The notes beneath the pieces were generated by a model that was not told the DNA's origin, did no database searches, and saw only the letters and a list, made by a program, of their open reading frames with translations. The position numbers were made by a program, and so were the translations under genes. Positions 33,646 to 46,339 of a DNA stretch of 64,000 nucleotides are shown piece by piece. How positions within the stretch are numbered: the first letter of the stretch is position 1; each line of letters begins with the position of its first letter. Origin of the DNA: Buddleja alternifolia (taxonomy: Eukaryota; Streptophyta; Magnoliopsida; Lamiales; Scrophulariaceae); the NCBI GenBank assembly GCA_019426215.1, contig CM033394.1:41600423-41664422 (forward strand), given 5' to 3'.

Positions 33646-34316
33646 CTTTGATGCAAGGATGTTATAGTAAAAAGCACATAAATCAGTCCATTCAATGTGT
33701 ATTGTGGATTGCAATCAGGAGTCCCGATCTAATATAGAATCATCGGGGAATGAAATGGGGAAATTTTGCAATTATGATGCATGGATACTTCTAAAAATGA
33801 CACTATCGTATTCGTATCCCATATAAATACTCTTGTATACCGTGTCTGAACTATTTTTCAAGTGTCCGAAAATAAAAATAAAAATGCAAAAATTCTAAAT
33901 ACCATATTCGATGCAAAATTTGAACTAGCCGATAAGTCTTTGATACCAAATAGAGTAATTTTTTTAATATTATATCATAATGTTTGGATTAAAATAGGAA
34001 AAAAAATAAGGTTTTTTGTTAAAACTTAAAACATAAAAATTAGACAAATGACAAATAATTTAAACAACTTGACAATAATTTATTTATGTTAATGAATCTA
34101 TTGAAAATTTTATTTTAAAATATTATACTTGCAGATACATACACGTATCCTCAACGTATCGTATTCTGAAATTTTGAAATTTTTCGTATTTTATATTTGT
34201 GTCGTATCATATCCGTATCCGTGTATCATAGATTGGGACTATTCATCACATCGTTAAATGCAAGGGTGTTATAGCAAAAACATATGTATTATTTTCATTC
34301 AATGGTGTATTGTGTA
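33646..34316. mobile_element. GTATCCGTATC repeat element flanked by 60-bp direct repeats
   Basis: The inner element, about 33774-34232, has termini TATGATGCATGGATAC and, on the opposite strand, CTATGATACACGGATACGG. It matches the element at 53798-54502. A 60-bp direct repeat (ATGCAAGG.TGTTATAG and TTCAATG.TGTATTGTG) lies on both sides, at 33646-33706 and 34254-34316. A hAT-like origin is a guess. Confidence 0.6.
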
Positions 34317-35008
34317 CTAGGGTCATTTGCCCCGGTCCGTGATAAAATCACCCAAGGGAGATAGGGTGTCCAAATCTTTTTGTTATATAATTGAGTAAGA
34401 TTTTTTGTTGCATGTACAATTTTGTGACAAGTATATACATAAGTAGGTAAAAAATGGAGAAAAATTAAAAATTCTCTATTCACATCATAATCGATCGCTT
34501 ATACACTTGTCCCCATTCTAATATGGAATAGGGAGGTTATACGAATGTGTAACAAAAAAATTAGGCTGATAGATGGGATTCTTCTTCAATTATTCTCTAG
34601 ATAACCTATTATCTTTATCGTTTTAGAAAATTAGGAAATTTTAACCCGAACCTCATTTACTCGAACTCAAGTATAATTTGGTTAGGAGAACGATTAATCA
34701 TATAATATGTGTAATTCGCTTATGCTATAAATTATCATTTATATTCCAACAAACTCAATCTAATCTAGAATTTTATAATAAAGTTTGGCGTCGGGGCGCG
34801 CTTCTAGTCTTATTTAATTGGGAGACAATTTTCTTTTCTCCACTTATGAAGGGTGCTAATAATTGCAATCAAACGTTCACACGCATCTTTTTTATTAGAA
34901 TTGAGGATACATACATTGGAATTTCATTAATTTATTTGAAGTTGAGTTTGAAGTCCCTTTTCATAGTATTTATAAATTTCAAGAGTTAGGTATTGTTCTT
35001 TAGAATTT
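34317..35008. other. Intergenic, no gene recognised
   Basis: A 103-codon frame at 34678-34989 has no recognisable domain and unremarkable composition. It is not called. Confidence 0.5.
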
Positions 35009-36036
35009 TAAGGTTGTATTTGGTTTTATTTTGGGGGTGTTTTTGGTGAAAATTTTGGTGAAACATTTTATTGAAAGTTGTGTATTTTGATGAAAATGTG
35101 TTTGATTTTGTTTTGAAGAATTAATATTTTAATCATTTTTCGTGAGAATGTGTTTGGATTAGCTATTTTGAAGTAACATTTGAGTGATTTTTTGGTGAAA
35201 ATGTGTTTGATTTTGTTTTCAGAGATAACAAAAATCATTGTAGCAGTCAAATCGTGTCAGTTTTTGTCTGAAAAAATTATTTTAATAATTAATTGATAAT
35301 TAAAAAATATATTATAATATAAGTTTGAAGTTTGAAATTATTATAATATATATGAATGATTATTTTATATAATTATATAATTTCTAAAATAATTATTTAT
35401 TGATATTATTTTATAAATAAAAAGAAAGAAAAAAAAAAGAAAAAAAGGGGGTGGGGAACAGTGTCATCTTCCCCAACCCCCCACTCCATCCCACCCCACC
35501 CACACACACACAACAATAAACACACGCACACAACAATACACACAATATACTCACACACACACAATTACACACACGAAAATGCACACACACACACACATGA
35601 AAACACACACACACACACGAAAACACACACACGCACTGACACACACACAATTACACACACACGCACACAAACACACACACACGAGAAAACACACACAGAC
35701 ACACAACAATACACACGCGCACACACACACAACAATACACACACGCACACAACAATACACACACACAACAATACACAGAGAGAGAGAGGGAGGAGACAGA
35801 GAGATCGGAGAGAGAGAGAACAGAGAGAGAAGAATGCAGAGAGATAGGAGAGAGAGAGAGGAACAGCTCTGACATCAGAGTGAGTTGTAAGTTGAGGGAG
35901 AGAGACAAATTTTTTTTGGACCAAATATTTGGCCAAACATGAGCCCCATGTTTGACCAAAAAATACACAACCAAACAAGTTTTGGGCTGGGTTTTGGTGA
36001 AAAACCCAGCCCAAAACAAAACCAAACACAGCCTAA
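35009..36036. mobile_element. Tourist-like MITE with CA/GA microsatellite core
   Basis: The body is 35012-36033 (1022 bp). TAA flanks it on both sides (35009-35011 and 36034-36036). The termini are GGTTGTATTTGGTTTTATTT and, on the opposite strand, GGCTGTGTTTGGTTTTGTTT. The core (35450-35870) is a C-rich tract, CA repeats and then GAGA repeats. The TGTAGCAGTCAAATC motif is shared with the MITE at 47591. Open frames inside the repeats are artefacts. Confidence 0.85.
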
Positions 36037-36539
36037 AATTTGCGACCCTGTATTATTAAGGGCTATGCAAAGAAAAGTCGACGGAACCTCGTTAAAAATT
36101 CGATTGAAAATATCTCGATGAGCAATACAAATTTATCTTATTATGTCTGAAATTATTTTAACCTTATTGAGCTTGGAATAAGATTTAGATATAATACTGT
36201 CACATAATAGTTTAAGGAGATATATATACGGAATACCAATGTCTTTTGTTAATTTGATAATAAAAGAAGAAAAACATAAGTTAGCCGTAAATTAAATAAA
36301 TTTATATTGTTATTTTGTTCTTATATATTACTAAATGTGAATTTTCTTGGTTTAATCCAAGTCTAAAATCTTGAGCTGCTTCTTCCTTTTACCATGTCTA
36401 ACCCAACATTTAAAGCTGTCATCGAACCATTCGATTACAGTTTGATTCAAGTCGAGTTTGAATATATATTTCTTAAACTTGAGAATCGTTAAATAAATAA
36501 CAATAAAATATATATATTATTAATACATATTGAACAATA

Positions 36540-36583
<44 letters not shown>

Positions 36584-37526
36584 CTGCTTGAGCCTTTTCT
36601 CCTTGATTGTCGAGCTTAAGCTCGAAATTTATAGTTTGAGCTAGAATTTCGAGTGGTATGCACTCCTATGTCCGTGCGATGATTGTGTTATTAACTTATT
36701 ATCCATCATTCAAGATAATTAATATTTGATCCACTACAAAACCAATAACACCTATAAGACAATATAAAATTTGTGAAATTAGAAAAATGATGAGAGAGCA
36801 TATCTTGTACAACGGTAAGATTGAACGCCAAACCCAAAGTTGAGGCATGTAAACTTAAATAAAGTGGAGCTAGCTAGATGGTTTTAAAACTATTTAACGT
36901 TGTCTCACTTTTTTTTTTTTTTTTTTAATATTAGAGAATCACAAAAGAAAATACAGCGCAAACATTATTAAGTCATTTGGTTTGTGTAAAAAATTACTTT
37001 TATAGTAGAACACGAGTTTATATATACTCGCAATAATTCCATGAATCGATCAATTTTTGTAGAATGTGGTGGATAAGGTTCGAGTTTAATTTACAACTTG
37101 TGTCGAAGATGTAATAACAAATTCACTCTTTGAATAATATACTCGATAAAGAAATTTTTATGATCATATACTCAATAAATACTATGATGATCACCATTCC
37201 CCACACTTTTATTTACCAATTAAAGGCAATTAAAAACGTACACTTCAACGCTTATATTGTCCTCAAAATGCTAAACCGTGGAGTGAATGAATATGTAATC
37301 AAGATTAAACTAAGATACACTCTTCTAACACCATAATTGCACCACATGCCTCTTGACCGACGTATATATTTTTAAAAATTAAGCAAACTTTAGAGGCTTA
37401 AATTAATTTTCCAAATTTAAGAATTTGTCTTGAAAGTATCTTTTTCTTTTCTTTTGCTTATGTGTTCATAATTTTTATGTTCCAAAGATGCAGAATGTAC
37501 CCAAATTATCAAAGTATTCTTTATTA
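36037..37526. other. Intergenic, no gene recognised
   Basis: AT-rich DNA with a TA run at 36543-36580, a small GAGCTC-type repeat relic near 36590-36660, and a CACTACAAAACC end fragment near 36732. A 68-codon frame at 37130-37336 shows no domain. Confidence 0.5.
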
Positions 37527-37770
37527 AATGTTTTTTTTTCTAATGCAAACAGAAGGGGACCCTATCGAATTAGCCCGACAAACCCGGGATAATAGTCATT
37601 TATCTTAATCAGGTAAGACCATTATGATCTTGCTCCAATCTACTGCACAGATTCGGACTCGAGGATTGTACCACATGGAGGGTGTGCTCAAAATCCTATA
37701 ATAGATAGGCCGATTAGAGAACCATCATAATCCCTATACAAAAAACGTTTAAGAAAGATACATTCTATGA
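37527..37770 (-). mobile_element. Old SINE copy
   Basis: On the minus strand the 3' part (GGGTTTGTCGGGC, then CCCCTTCTG and an A-run, the complement of the T-run at 37530-37539) matches the 3' part of the SINE at 38443-38655. The copy is more diverged, and its promoter boxes and target duplication are not clear. Confidence 0.5.
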
Positions 37771-38428
37771 AATTTGCGGCAAAAGGTTATAAATTAAACA
37801 AAGTTGTTTTTCACTATATTTTTACAAACTCTAATTTTAAGTAATTATTAAATTTTTTTGCTAAAAATAAGTTATTCGAGAGTACTTGCAAAAATCAACT
37901 TATATTTAATTCTCTAAATTTAACTAATAATAATCTACAATCTCTAAATTGGTACGAGCTACTTTAAATTGATCATGGTATTTTCGCACTAAAGCGAAGT
38001 TATCTAGGAAATTCTACACTGCTGTTTATAAAATTTGAACCTAAAAAACCTGCCTAGAACTTTCGAGTTCAAAGATATCTAGTATGTATTTGGGGATAGT
38101 TTGGCAAAAGAGGGAATAAATACAGTCAGTGAGAACTTGGAGGCTCCAAGTCCGGGAGTACACCATTTCTACAATCATGATTTATTAGGCACGAGATGGC
38201 TAAGAGATGTGACTATTGATTCGAGTTTGTCGGATAGTATCGTTAGGGTAGCCCCTTTATTAGTAGCAAAAAAAGAAAAGAAAAGATATCTAGTATCTAG
38301 TATTTCTCGAAAATAACCTCATCTTAAATTACTTTTCTTGCAAACGTTTTTCTTAATTTTTTTTTAAAACTTTTTAACCTGTGTTTGCAAACACTATCTA
38401 CTTCTTTAACACTTTTGACCAATTCTTC
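37771..38428. other. Intergenic, no gene recognised
   Basis: No RNA gene or protein domain was seen. A 71-codon frame at 38101-38316 is unrecognised. Confidence 0.45.
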
Positions 38429-38669
38429 ACAAGCAAAATTGTGTTTTTTTTTTTAATTCTAGACGAAGGGGGATACCCTGACTCGACAAGTCCGGACCGA
38501 TAATTTTTTGATCATGGGCCACACAGACCCTATAAGACTCCAAATAAGGAGAGACAGAACAGTCACAACTCATAATTTGTGACAACTTGGAATTGAACGC
38601 AGGACCTCTCACATAAAAATAGAAGTTGATACCACTAGACTAACAAGCTTTGGGTACAAGTAAAATTGT
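38429..38669 (-). mobile_element. tRNA-derived SINE with target duplications
   Basis: The body is 38443-38655 (213 bp), transcribed from the minus strand. An A box TAGTCTAGTGGTA (38642-38630) and a B box GCGTTCAATTCC (38600-38589) form an internal polymerase III promoter. The 3' end is an A tail (T-run at 38443-38454 on the plus strand). Fourteen-base duplications ACAAGCAAAATTGT (38429-38442) and ACAAGTAAAATTGT (38656-38669) differ at one base. Confidence 0.88.
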
Positions 38670-38904
38670 TTGCAAACACTCATTTGCCAATTGGGTCGAC
38701 CCGATTTTAAAATTGAAACAAGAAGTTGGGTCAAGTTATTATGTTAAACTCTAATTTGGGTTCATGAAAAAGCCCAATAACTTTCCATGTTCGATCAACC
38801 ACACGCACATCCACAACAACACGACATCGTATAACGCCATAATCATTTACAAAGCAAGAAAGAATTACAGAGTCGATCAATTCTCCAATCCAACGGCCAG
38901 AAAA

Positions 38905-41900
38905 ATGGATGCTTCTGCACGAGCTATGGTGGAAGCCATCCACACTAACCCCACTCAAGCCGTGCTCTATCTCTCCGGAGGCGCCTCTCAGGTACCTTAA
39001 CGGACTTATACACAAAGATATATACAAAATTTGCATATGTACGTATATTGTGTATATATGCGCATAACCTGTTTGATGAAATGTCTAAATGAAGTAACTG
39101 TGAAATATGGGCAGGCGCTTGGGTGGTTAATGTCTGTGCCCGGAGCCTCAAACACTGTGTTAGAAGCGGTGGTGCCTTATTCGAGAATGTCCATGATTCA
39201 GTTACTGGGCAAGGTCGTTATTTTTGCCTAATTCTGTTTTATTCGTTTCAAGTTTTGTTTTCTTTTTTTTTCCTTTTTAAACTTGTTAATGGGATTGGAT
39301 TGATGGTGAATGGTTTAATTTTTTTCTCAGGTTCCCGGTAAATTCGCAAGTCGGCAAACTGCAGAGGACATGGCATTGATGGCGTATAATAGAGCTCTGA
39401 AACTTTCTCAGCCAGGTTGTTCTGTTTTTTAATATAATCTTTTATGTTCTTAGCTGTATATTATCCATTATTTGCAATTTGCATTTTATTGTCTAAATTG
39501 AATGATGAGAGTGATGTTTTTAGTAACACTGGTGTTTGAAAATCTGTGATATTTATTTAATGTTTCAAACACTTTAATATATTGTCGCTTTTCTGCGGGG
39601 GAAAAAGTCAGAGACATAGTTATGCAAGTTTTAATTGGAGACAGTATATGGACAATTATCTCTTGTATTCTCATTAATTAAAATTTGATGTAACTAAATC
39701 GCATTCCTTATCTAGCGTTTCCTTAAAAAAAATAAACAGAATCACATTCCTTAAACTGTAGGCTCTTGTGCTTCTTATCAAGATACCCACTTTCTTGATG
39801 TCCATTGCATGATTTCCAATCATCCTTTTGATAAAGGTTAGTCGCTGACAATGTCCTTCTCATCCTCTAGAAACGGATTAAGATGTTCTGTTAACTTGGG
39901 TAAGGCTTCAACTTTGGCTAAAAAGTTAGGCTATAAGATCTACATCCAAAATGATTCAATTAAACTATGACTTCAGTTATCATGCTGGAAAAAATAATAA
40001 CTCCATGCTATTGTTTGAAATAAAGGCTTTAGGCAGCTTCTGGAAATGAATAGAAGTTTGAAGATACAACTATTACTTGTTTCACTCCTTTATAACATTT
40101 CACTAGCTTAGAAATATTGTTGTTAAGTAGGGATACTCTCTCTAGGAATACTCTCGTTTACATTTTAAGTTCTGACAAATTTGATATCATTGATACCTCT
40201 ATATAATGTCGAAAGACTAGTATATCTCATGCATCTGAAGTACGGGCTTTTAAGAACTTAAATTGCTTAAAAGTAATATTTTATAATGTTTATTTTTTCC
40301 CTGAATTGCACATATAGTAGTTGATAAATTTGATATCATTGATACCTCTATATAATGTACTCTCGTTTATGTTGTATTATTACCATTAGGACCAAGGCGT
40401 CTTCAATTTGCTTTTATTTCCCCACGTTTTTGTGGGTAAGAATGGTAGCTTCTGTGTTGTTGGATTTGCAATTTCTATGTCTGCTGAGTGCTGACACTTG
40501 ATTTTGAACTTACTTAAGCCTTCTGTTGAGTACAGGCTTCCCAGTTCTTGGCGTGGGTTTCACGGGTTCTCTGACCAGCACACGCCCCAAGCTGGGAGAT
40601 CACAGGTAGCAGCTTACTTTTGTTGTTAAACCTTATCAATTATCTATATCTGCATGTTTGTAATAACTCTCCATGATTGACTGATGCTGAAAGGATTGTC
40701 AATGGCATCATCCACTTCCTTAAAGTATATGTTAATTATCTACCCATAACTGTTGTATACAGGTTTCACGTATCAACAAGGACAGCTAACCAGCTTTGGG
40801 CATCTACTGTTACTTTGTCAAAGGTATCACATAATCTGACCATGAAACTTTAACACACTGCTTGGGATTTTCGCTTTCAAATATTCAGTTTGCTTTATTT
40901 ATATGCATTATTTCAGGGTTTGCGAACTCGTGAACAAGAAGATAGAGTTTCTAGCCTGTTCGTACTGAAGGTACTGTATAGCCGTCGCCCTAGTTTAAAA
41001 TTAATTTGTAATCAAGCTACTATAGTACTAAAAAATTTTAAGATTTGCATTGACTTTTTTTGTTTTCCTTTATGTCCTTTCTTTTATTTGTTTTCAGAGA
41101 TAACTATATTTCTTTCTTCTCATCATCTTTCTATATCGTATTACTTGATCAATGTTTGTGGAAGTTCCATCGTAGTGAATAAAGTACTCCTTTTGCTAAA
41201 TCAAAAGTCCTTGATTGTTCATAATATTTTGCCTGTAAGTTCTTTGATATGTTGATGAACGGTCTATTTTCGTAGATTCCTACTAAAATTTTACTAAGAG
41301 CTTGATGATTTGTTTGTAGGCAATAGCATATGCTTCCAAGGTTCCGACAACTTTTGTTTCTGAGTTAATTGATTCAGAAGTTCCTGAAGAATTTGAAATG
41401 CAATTTAATGAAGACCAGGAGTTGGAGCAACTTATAAACGGTCAAATATGCTTTAAGGTTTACCCCTTTCTAAGTGGTATGATTTAAGCTATATACAGGT
41501 TCTAAATCAAACAATTTATGGTCTCTTTGTTGTTCATTGTGAAGGGGATGTTGTGCAGATATGCCAAGAGCAGAAAGGAAGATAATTCTCTCTGGCTCTT
41601 TTAATCCCTTGCACGACGGCCACCTGAAGCTCTTGGAAGTTACTACGAGGTATCTTCATCTTTTCCTAGCACGACTTTTAAAATGTTGATTAAAATTTCT
41701 GCATTTTCTGCAAAATGGTTTTGCTTTTGCTTCCCGACCATTCCCACTTCAAACTCTCATTTTAGAAACTCGAAAAAATTTTAGTGAGATATTAGCAATT
41801 GTGCTGTTCTTGAAAGATCCTAGGTAAATCTTCTTCTGCTTGATAAGGACTTTGATAATGTATCTGGATACACTCTATTGTCCTTTTTTTCTTTAGCCTA

Positions 41901-44510
41901 GTCAAAAGATTATTTATCTATTTTGTTCACTTTTGCATTAGCTTTATTTAACCATGTCTGGGAGTTATATTCATATTCCACTGTTTTTAATTGACCATCT
42001 CTAGAAAATAGGAATGTATTCCATTCTGTTTTATTTAATTTTCTTCCATATAGATGCATCTGTTCTGTTACCATCATCTCATATATTGGTTTAATTGTTA
42101 ATGTTCTTGAATCCTTCCCTTTCAACCTTGTAAGCACATGCACACACACATGTATATGCATGTTACGACTTAAAAGTTCTTTATCGAATTGCATTGAGAT
42201 GTCCTTATCCTATTGAGATGTATTTGTATAATTGTAGTTTTCATACTATTTTGTGCAGCATTCTTGGTGAAGGATACCCATGCTTTGAGTTGTCGGCAGT
42301 GAATGCAGACAAACCCCCACTGACTGTATCTCAAATCAAAGAACGTGTTAGGCAATTTGAAAAAGTTGGTGAGGCTTAACTTGCCTTTGAACTTGTAACT
42401 ATGACATTTGAATGTAGCTTTGCCGGTCCATGTGTCTCAGAATAGAGACCGAACCAGGCGATTGCAGGATAGGGGCGAAACATTGAATTGCGAAATATCT
42501 ACATATTCTATTCTTAATTTGTCACGTACTTTTTTTTTTTTTTTTTTTTTTTCAGTGCAAGATTATTTTCTAAGCACAAATGAAGATGCAAAAGTAGTAC
42601 ATATATTGGCGAACAAAATAATAATAGTCGTCACATTTGCATAGATATTCTAATTATAAGTTGCTTCAAACGTAAAATTAAAAAATGGTAGTCTTATAGA
42701 GGGTAATTTTTGGGGCAAAATTTTTTAATTTGCAAGGTTCAAAATAATTGAGGAGGTGCTTCCCTCTTCCCTGAGTCTCTGTCACTGTCTTGGAGTTTGT
42801 TTTTATGATACTTGCCTATATATTACATTCAAATGGTTGATGCACTTGCCCCTTTGTCTTTCAAATAGTTTCATTGTGAACCTTTACACCTCCCTTAAAA
42901 CTGCTTTAATGCCTCAGATTTGATTCTCCTATGTGTTTAGTTGCTCATGCATCTTCTTCCTTAACCCACATTTTAATGTACCAAATGTTGCTATCTAGCA
43001 TCTTGCAATCCGGAATAATTTTGTGTAGCGTAGTTAGAGTCTGCAAATGATATTAAACCCACATCTACGTTTCAATAATCTTTTCTTGCACCATCATTTC
43101 TTTCTTTTGCTCTCTCTGTAGTCGGGGTGGTTTTTTCTGCTTTTCATTGAACACCCCTTTTTGTTTTTGTAGTCCATGATTCTGATATCATTTACCTGTT
43201 TTCCAAATTTGGTTCTTTAATAAATATATATTAAATTTTACTCCGCAGACAGCTGACCGAGCTATTAACGGTCTCAATCTTTAAGTGCAGGGAAGACTGT
43301 CATAATTTCAAACCAACCATATTTTTACAAGAAAGCTGAACTCTTTCCTGGCAGTGCGTTTGTGATTGGTGTGGACACTGCAGCAAGGCTTATTAATGTA
43401 AGTGAATCAATATACTTAACAATATATTATTCTAACAAGTTCCTACACGTGGTGCATCTTTAACTATTTCTATTTCCTGAACTGAGGTGAATGATTTGCT
43501 AATGCTGTTCGCATTTTTTAATTCTTTTTCTTATATTAATGGTTTTATACGTTTGAACAATGAATGCACAAGGTATTGGTTAGAAGAGCTATCTCCGTTT
43601 TTGTTATAGTTTAATCTCACAAAGAATCTAAGGAAGTATCATGATAAAAGAGTAGTACATTACGATTTCAAATATTTTAGGGGTAATTACCACGAGTAGG
43701 CCGAGGTATGCAAATTCCCATTACACCCTCTATCATCCTTACAATTCGAAAAGTAGGAAGAAATGGTAATCTGTTATTTACTTTTTAATGACATGGGGTG
43801 AAGTTGTAATGCTTTTATTGACATGAGAAGTTAAGTAATTCCTCAAAACCTTGGTGCGTGTTTCATAATTAGGGTCTCATGCGGGGGTGTCTATGTAATC
43901 ACCCAATATTTTATCATTCTTGAGTAGTTTGATTATTTTTGTGGTTAATTTCTTTACGAAACCCGTCACCATAGAGATAGTACAATTGGGAAAGAAAGAA
44001 GTATGAGTCAGAAATTATGTAAAATTATCTTTAACCTTTGCTTGCTATTCATGGCGAGTCTTTTCTCTCAAATATATCGTTTCTTTGACCAGAAATCCTC
44101 GTTGTGCTTAGTTAGGCTCTAGAAATAACAATGTTTAAAGGATAATACAATCCTTGCTCACTTCAGCGCTATTGCTTTTTGACAGCCAAAATATTATGGT
44201 GGAGACTATGGAAGAATGTTGGAAACTCTCTGTGGATGCAAAAGCACAGGGTGTCTTTTCCTCGTTGGCGGTCGAAACATCGATGGTGACTTTAAGGTTT
44301 GTCTCAAATCCCTAACTCTAATTTCACTCATTAGTTTTCATACTTCTGATGTACATAATTAAGCTGTATTATTGTATGGAAAACTTGTAGGTTCTTGAAG
44401 ATTTTGATATTCCTGAAGAGCTAAAAGATATGTTTATCCCTATACCAGCAGAAAAGTTCCGGATGGATATTTCTTCGACTGAAATCAGGAAAAATCAAGG
44501 AATTCTTTGA
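38905..44510 (+). CDS. CinA-C-like / HxGH nucleotidylyltransferase protein
   Basis: Twelve coding exons: 38905-38991, 39115-39213, 39331-39415, 40536-40605, 40763-40823, 40917-40970, 41320-41476, 41559-41649, 42259-42368, 43291-43397, 44186-44296 and 44391-44510. Phases are consistent throughout, giving 383 residues. The N-terminal half (about 1-170) has YLSGGASQALGW, SVPGAS, a TA..MA helix and GVGFTGSL, resembling the CinA C-terminal amidohydrolase fold. The C-terminal half has SGSFNPLHDGHLKLL, the HxGH signature of nucleotidylyltransferases, and ends with ISSTEIR, its conserved partner motif. Arabidopsis has a one-copy relative annotated as a nucleotidylyltransferase-superfamily protein. 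The exact substrate is unknown. An in-frame ATG lies 47 codons upstream (38764); the 38905 start was chosen because the family starts just before the helix. The gene looks intact. Confidence 0.9.
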
Positions 44511-45892
44511 TCCAATTTGCTTATTAGCGTATTCGAAAACTATATATATATATATATATATATATATTGAACGAATTCTGTACAAGTTACGAAAGAGAAA
44601 TGCGACTCAATTTCGAAGCTAAGGTTGAAGGAACAGGAGGAAGTATTTCTATGCGTGTATTTTAACTTCTCAAATGCTATAAAATGATAAGATTCTGAAG
44701 GTGATTATAGACTATATAAATGATACTAGCATTATTTTCTATGGGTTGAAGTTTTAGGTATCTTTTTGAGTTCCAAGTTTCAATCAAGTACTTCATTGTC
44801 TTGTTTTTTCATATATGGCTTACACGTAGTACCCAACATAAGGTGAATATATCTTCGGATATGAGATGGATCCGTGATAGATCGAGTTTGTTGGGTTGAT
44901 CCACCCAACACCATTGATTAAACGGTGGTACAAATTATTTCTCTCCTTTAATCTAATAGTGATGGGCTAAAACTGAGTCTGCCGTAAAATTATTTGATGG
45001 ATTCCTTTACATAGTCATTTTATGTGCTTAACCATCGTAGAATATTCCCTTCACTAAAACTTGTTAGCACTATAAAGCTCAACTTGATCGCCATAGCACC
45101 ACCAATACATTAGGAAATAAGTCATAGTTTTGACTTAATCAAATGTTATTAACCGACCGTTGTTAGTGCACTATACTGCCAAAGACAAGATCAACATACT
45201 CAATTAAATTTGAACTCGTTATGTTCAAATGAAAAAAACTAAAGAACTCGCTTTTCGCTACTAGATTACTTATCGTGCTTGCGGGTCAATAAGATACTCT
45301 TGATGATCAAGTGTATGAGTACAACACTTCCATTGACGTACTACTTATGTGTACAGTGTACCATAAACATACAATTAACAAAGAGTTGTTGGGATAAGCA
45401 AAGAATTTGCAATTTTTTCTATTTTCTGACTCTACAATCTACGTCATGTTGATAGCTAAAAGCTTGCTTAAGCTCAATTCGTTAACATAGCAAACTAAAC
45501 TTAAACAAGTTTTTGCGTTCGATAAATTTTGAAGCTGGATTCGTTTAGCGAAAAATGATAAAATTTACACACAAATATAAAGTTACTCATGCTCGATTTC
45601 GTGTTCGGCTCGATTATAGTTGCTTTGAGCTCAACTCGATCAACAATCAAATCAAACTCAAATACAAATTTTAAAACTCGATAATAATTCAAACAAATTT
45701 GAACAAATGCCTGTTCAACTCCCTTACAATTCTATGCGTCACAACATGAAAAAACGTTATACTTTATTGAAGATTAATATTGCCTAAATTCGAATTACAC
45801 GACTTTGAGAAAATTATTTTTTTAACCTATAAACTTCGAATATTTGAAATTTAATTCCCTCGAGTAAACAAATATCAAGTTTTATCTATAGG
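44511..45892. other. 3' UTR and intergenic DNA
   Basis: The nucleotidylyltransferase 3' region, with a TA run at 44543-44566. Beyond about 44800 no gene is seen; a GAGCTC-type repeat relic lies at about 45475-45720. Confidence 0.5.
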
Positions 45893-46030
45893 AAAGAGAA
45901 GAGCAAACAAAACTAACACAAAGCACCATGGTTTTCTTTAACACGTCACTATATATATATATATATAGAGAAAGAGAAGAGCAAACAAAACTAACACAAA
46001 CTACGGTTTTCTTTAACATGTCACTAAATT
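45893..46030. repeat. Imperfect 78-bp tandem repeat
   Basis: AAAGAGAAGAGCAAACAAAA begins at 45893 and again at 45971, followed by matching CGGTTTTCTTTAACA words. The first unit carries a TA run. It lies just 3' of the small minus-strand gene. Confidence 0.8.
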
Positions 46031-46068
46031 ACAACCAAAGCAGCTAAACTGATCGACGCGTAGATGGC

Positions 46069-46299
46069 TCAACCGCCACAAGTGGAACCGCAAGCGGCGC
46101 TGCAAGCTGCGCCACCGTGCGTATCAGTATGCGACGTCGCCGAAGCCTTGTTTTGCGACGCGCTGCCGGCACAAGAAAATATAACGGATATAATCAGAAC
46201 GAGGCTGAGCAAAGCAGCCCACACAGCCAAAACTGCTCCGCCACAGCCTGCGGCGGCGCCTTCACCCCAGCTATCTGTACCTTTCCATTGCCTCACCAT
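46069..46299 (-). CDS. Small membrane protein with Cys/Gly-rich tail
   Basis: A single-exon frame of 76 codons from the ATG at 46299. A short soluble N-terminus with a Gly-rich patch is followed by one transmembrane helix (about 22-45: AVWAALLSLVLIISVIF). After a Ser/Thr-rich linker comes a tail with five cysteines spaced by Gly and Ala, ending in TCGG. I recall similar small plant proteins but have no name or function for it. The CT/GA run at 46307-46322 lies in the presumed 5' UTR. The GC-rich composition contrasts with the surroundings and supports coding. The overlapping plus-strand frame lacks comparable features. Confidence 0.6.
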   Translation of the reverse strand: MVRQWKGTDSWGEGAAAGCGGAVLAVWAALLSLVLIISVIFSCAGSASQNKASATSHTDTHGGAACSAACGSTCGG

Positions 46300-46339
46300 C
46301 CAAATTAGAGAGAGAGAGAGAGAAGAGAGAAGTATCTAA

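Noticed and set aside
34678..34989. 103-codon plus frame
   Set aside because: No domain, no neighbouring exon signals, AT-rich composition as the flanks.
35411..36029. Several long frames in CA and GA repeats
   Set aside because: Low-complexity translations within the Tourist-like MITE; no stable composition between frames.
38764..38904. In-frame upstream start adding 47 residues to the nucleotidylyltransferase
   Set aside because: The extra segment is Asn/His/Thr-rich with no targeting-peptide character I can defend; the start at 38905 gives the family-like N-terminus. A longer form cannot be excluded.
46064..46339. 91-codon plus-strand frame over the small membrane gene
   Set aside because: The minus strand has a clear transmembrane helix and Cys tail; the plus frame ends in a GA-repeat translation.
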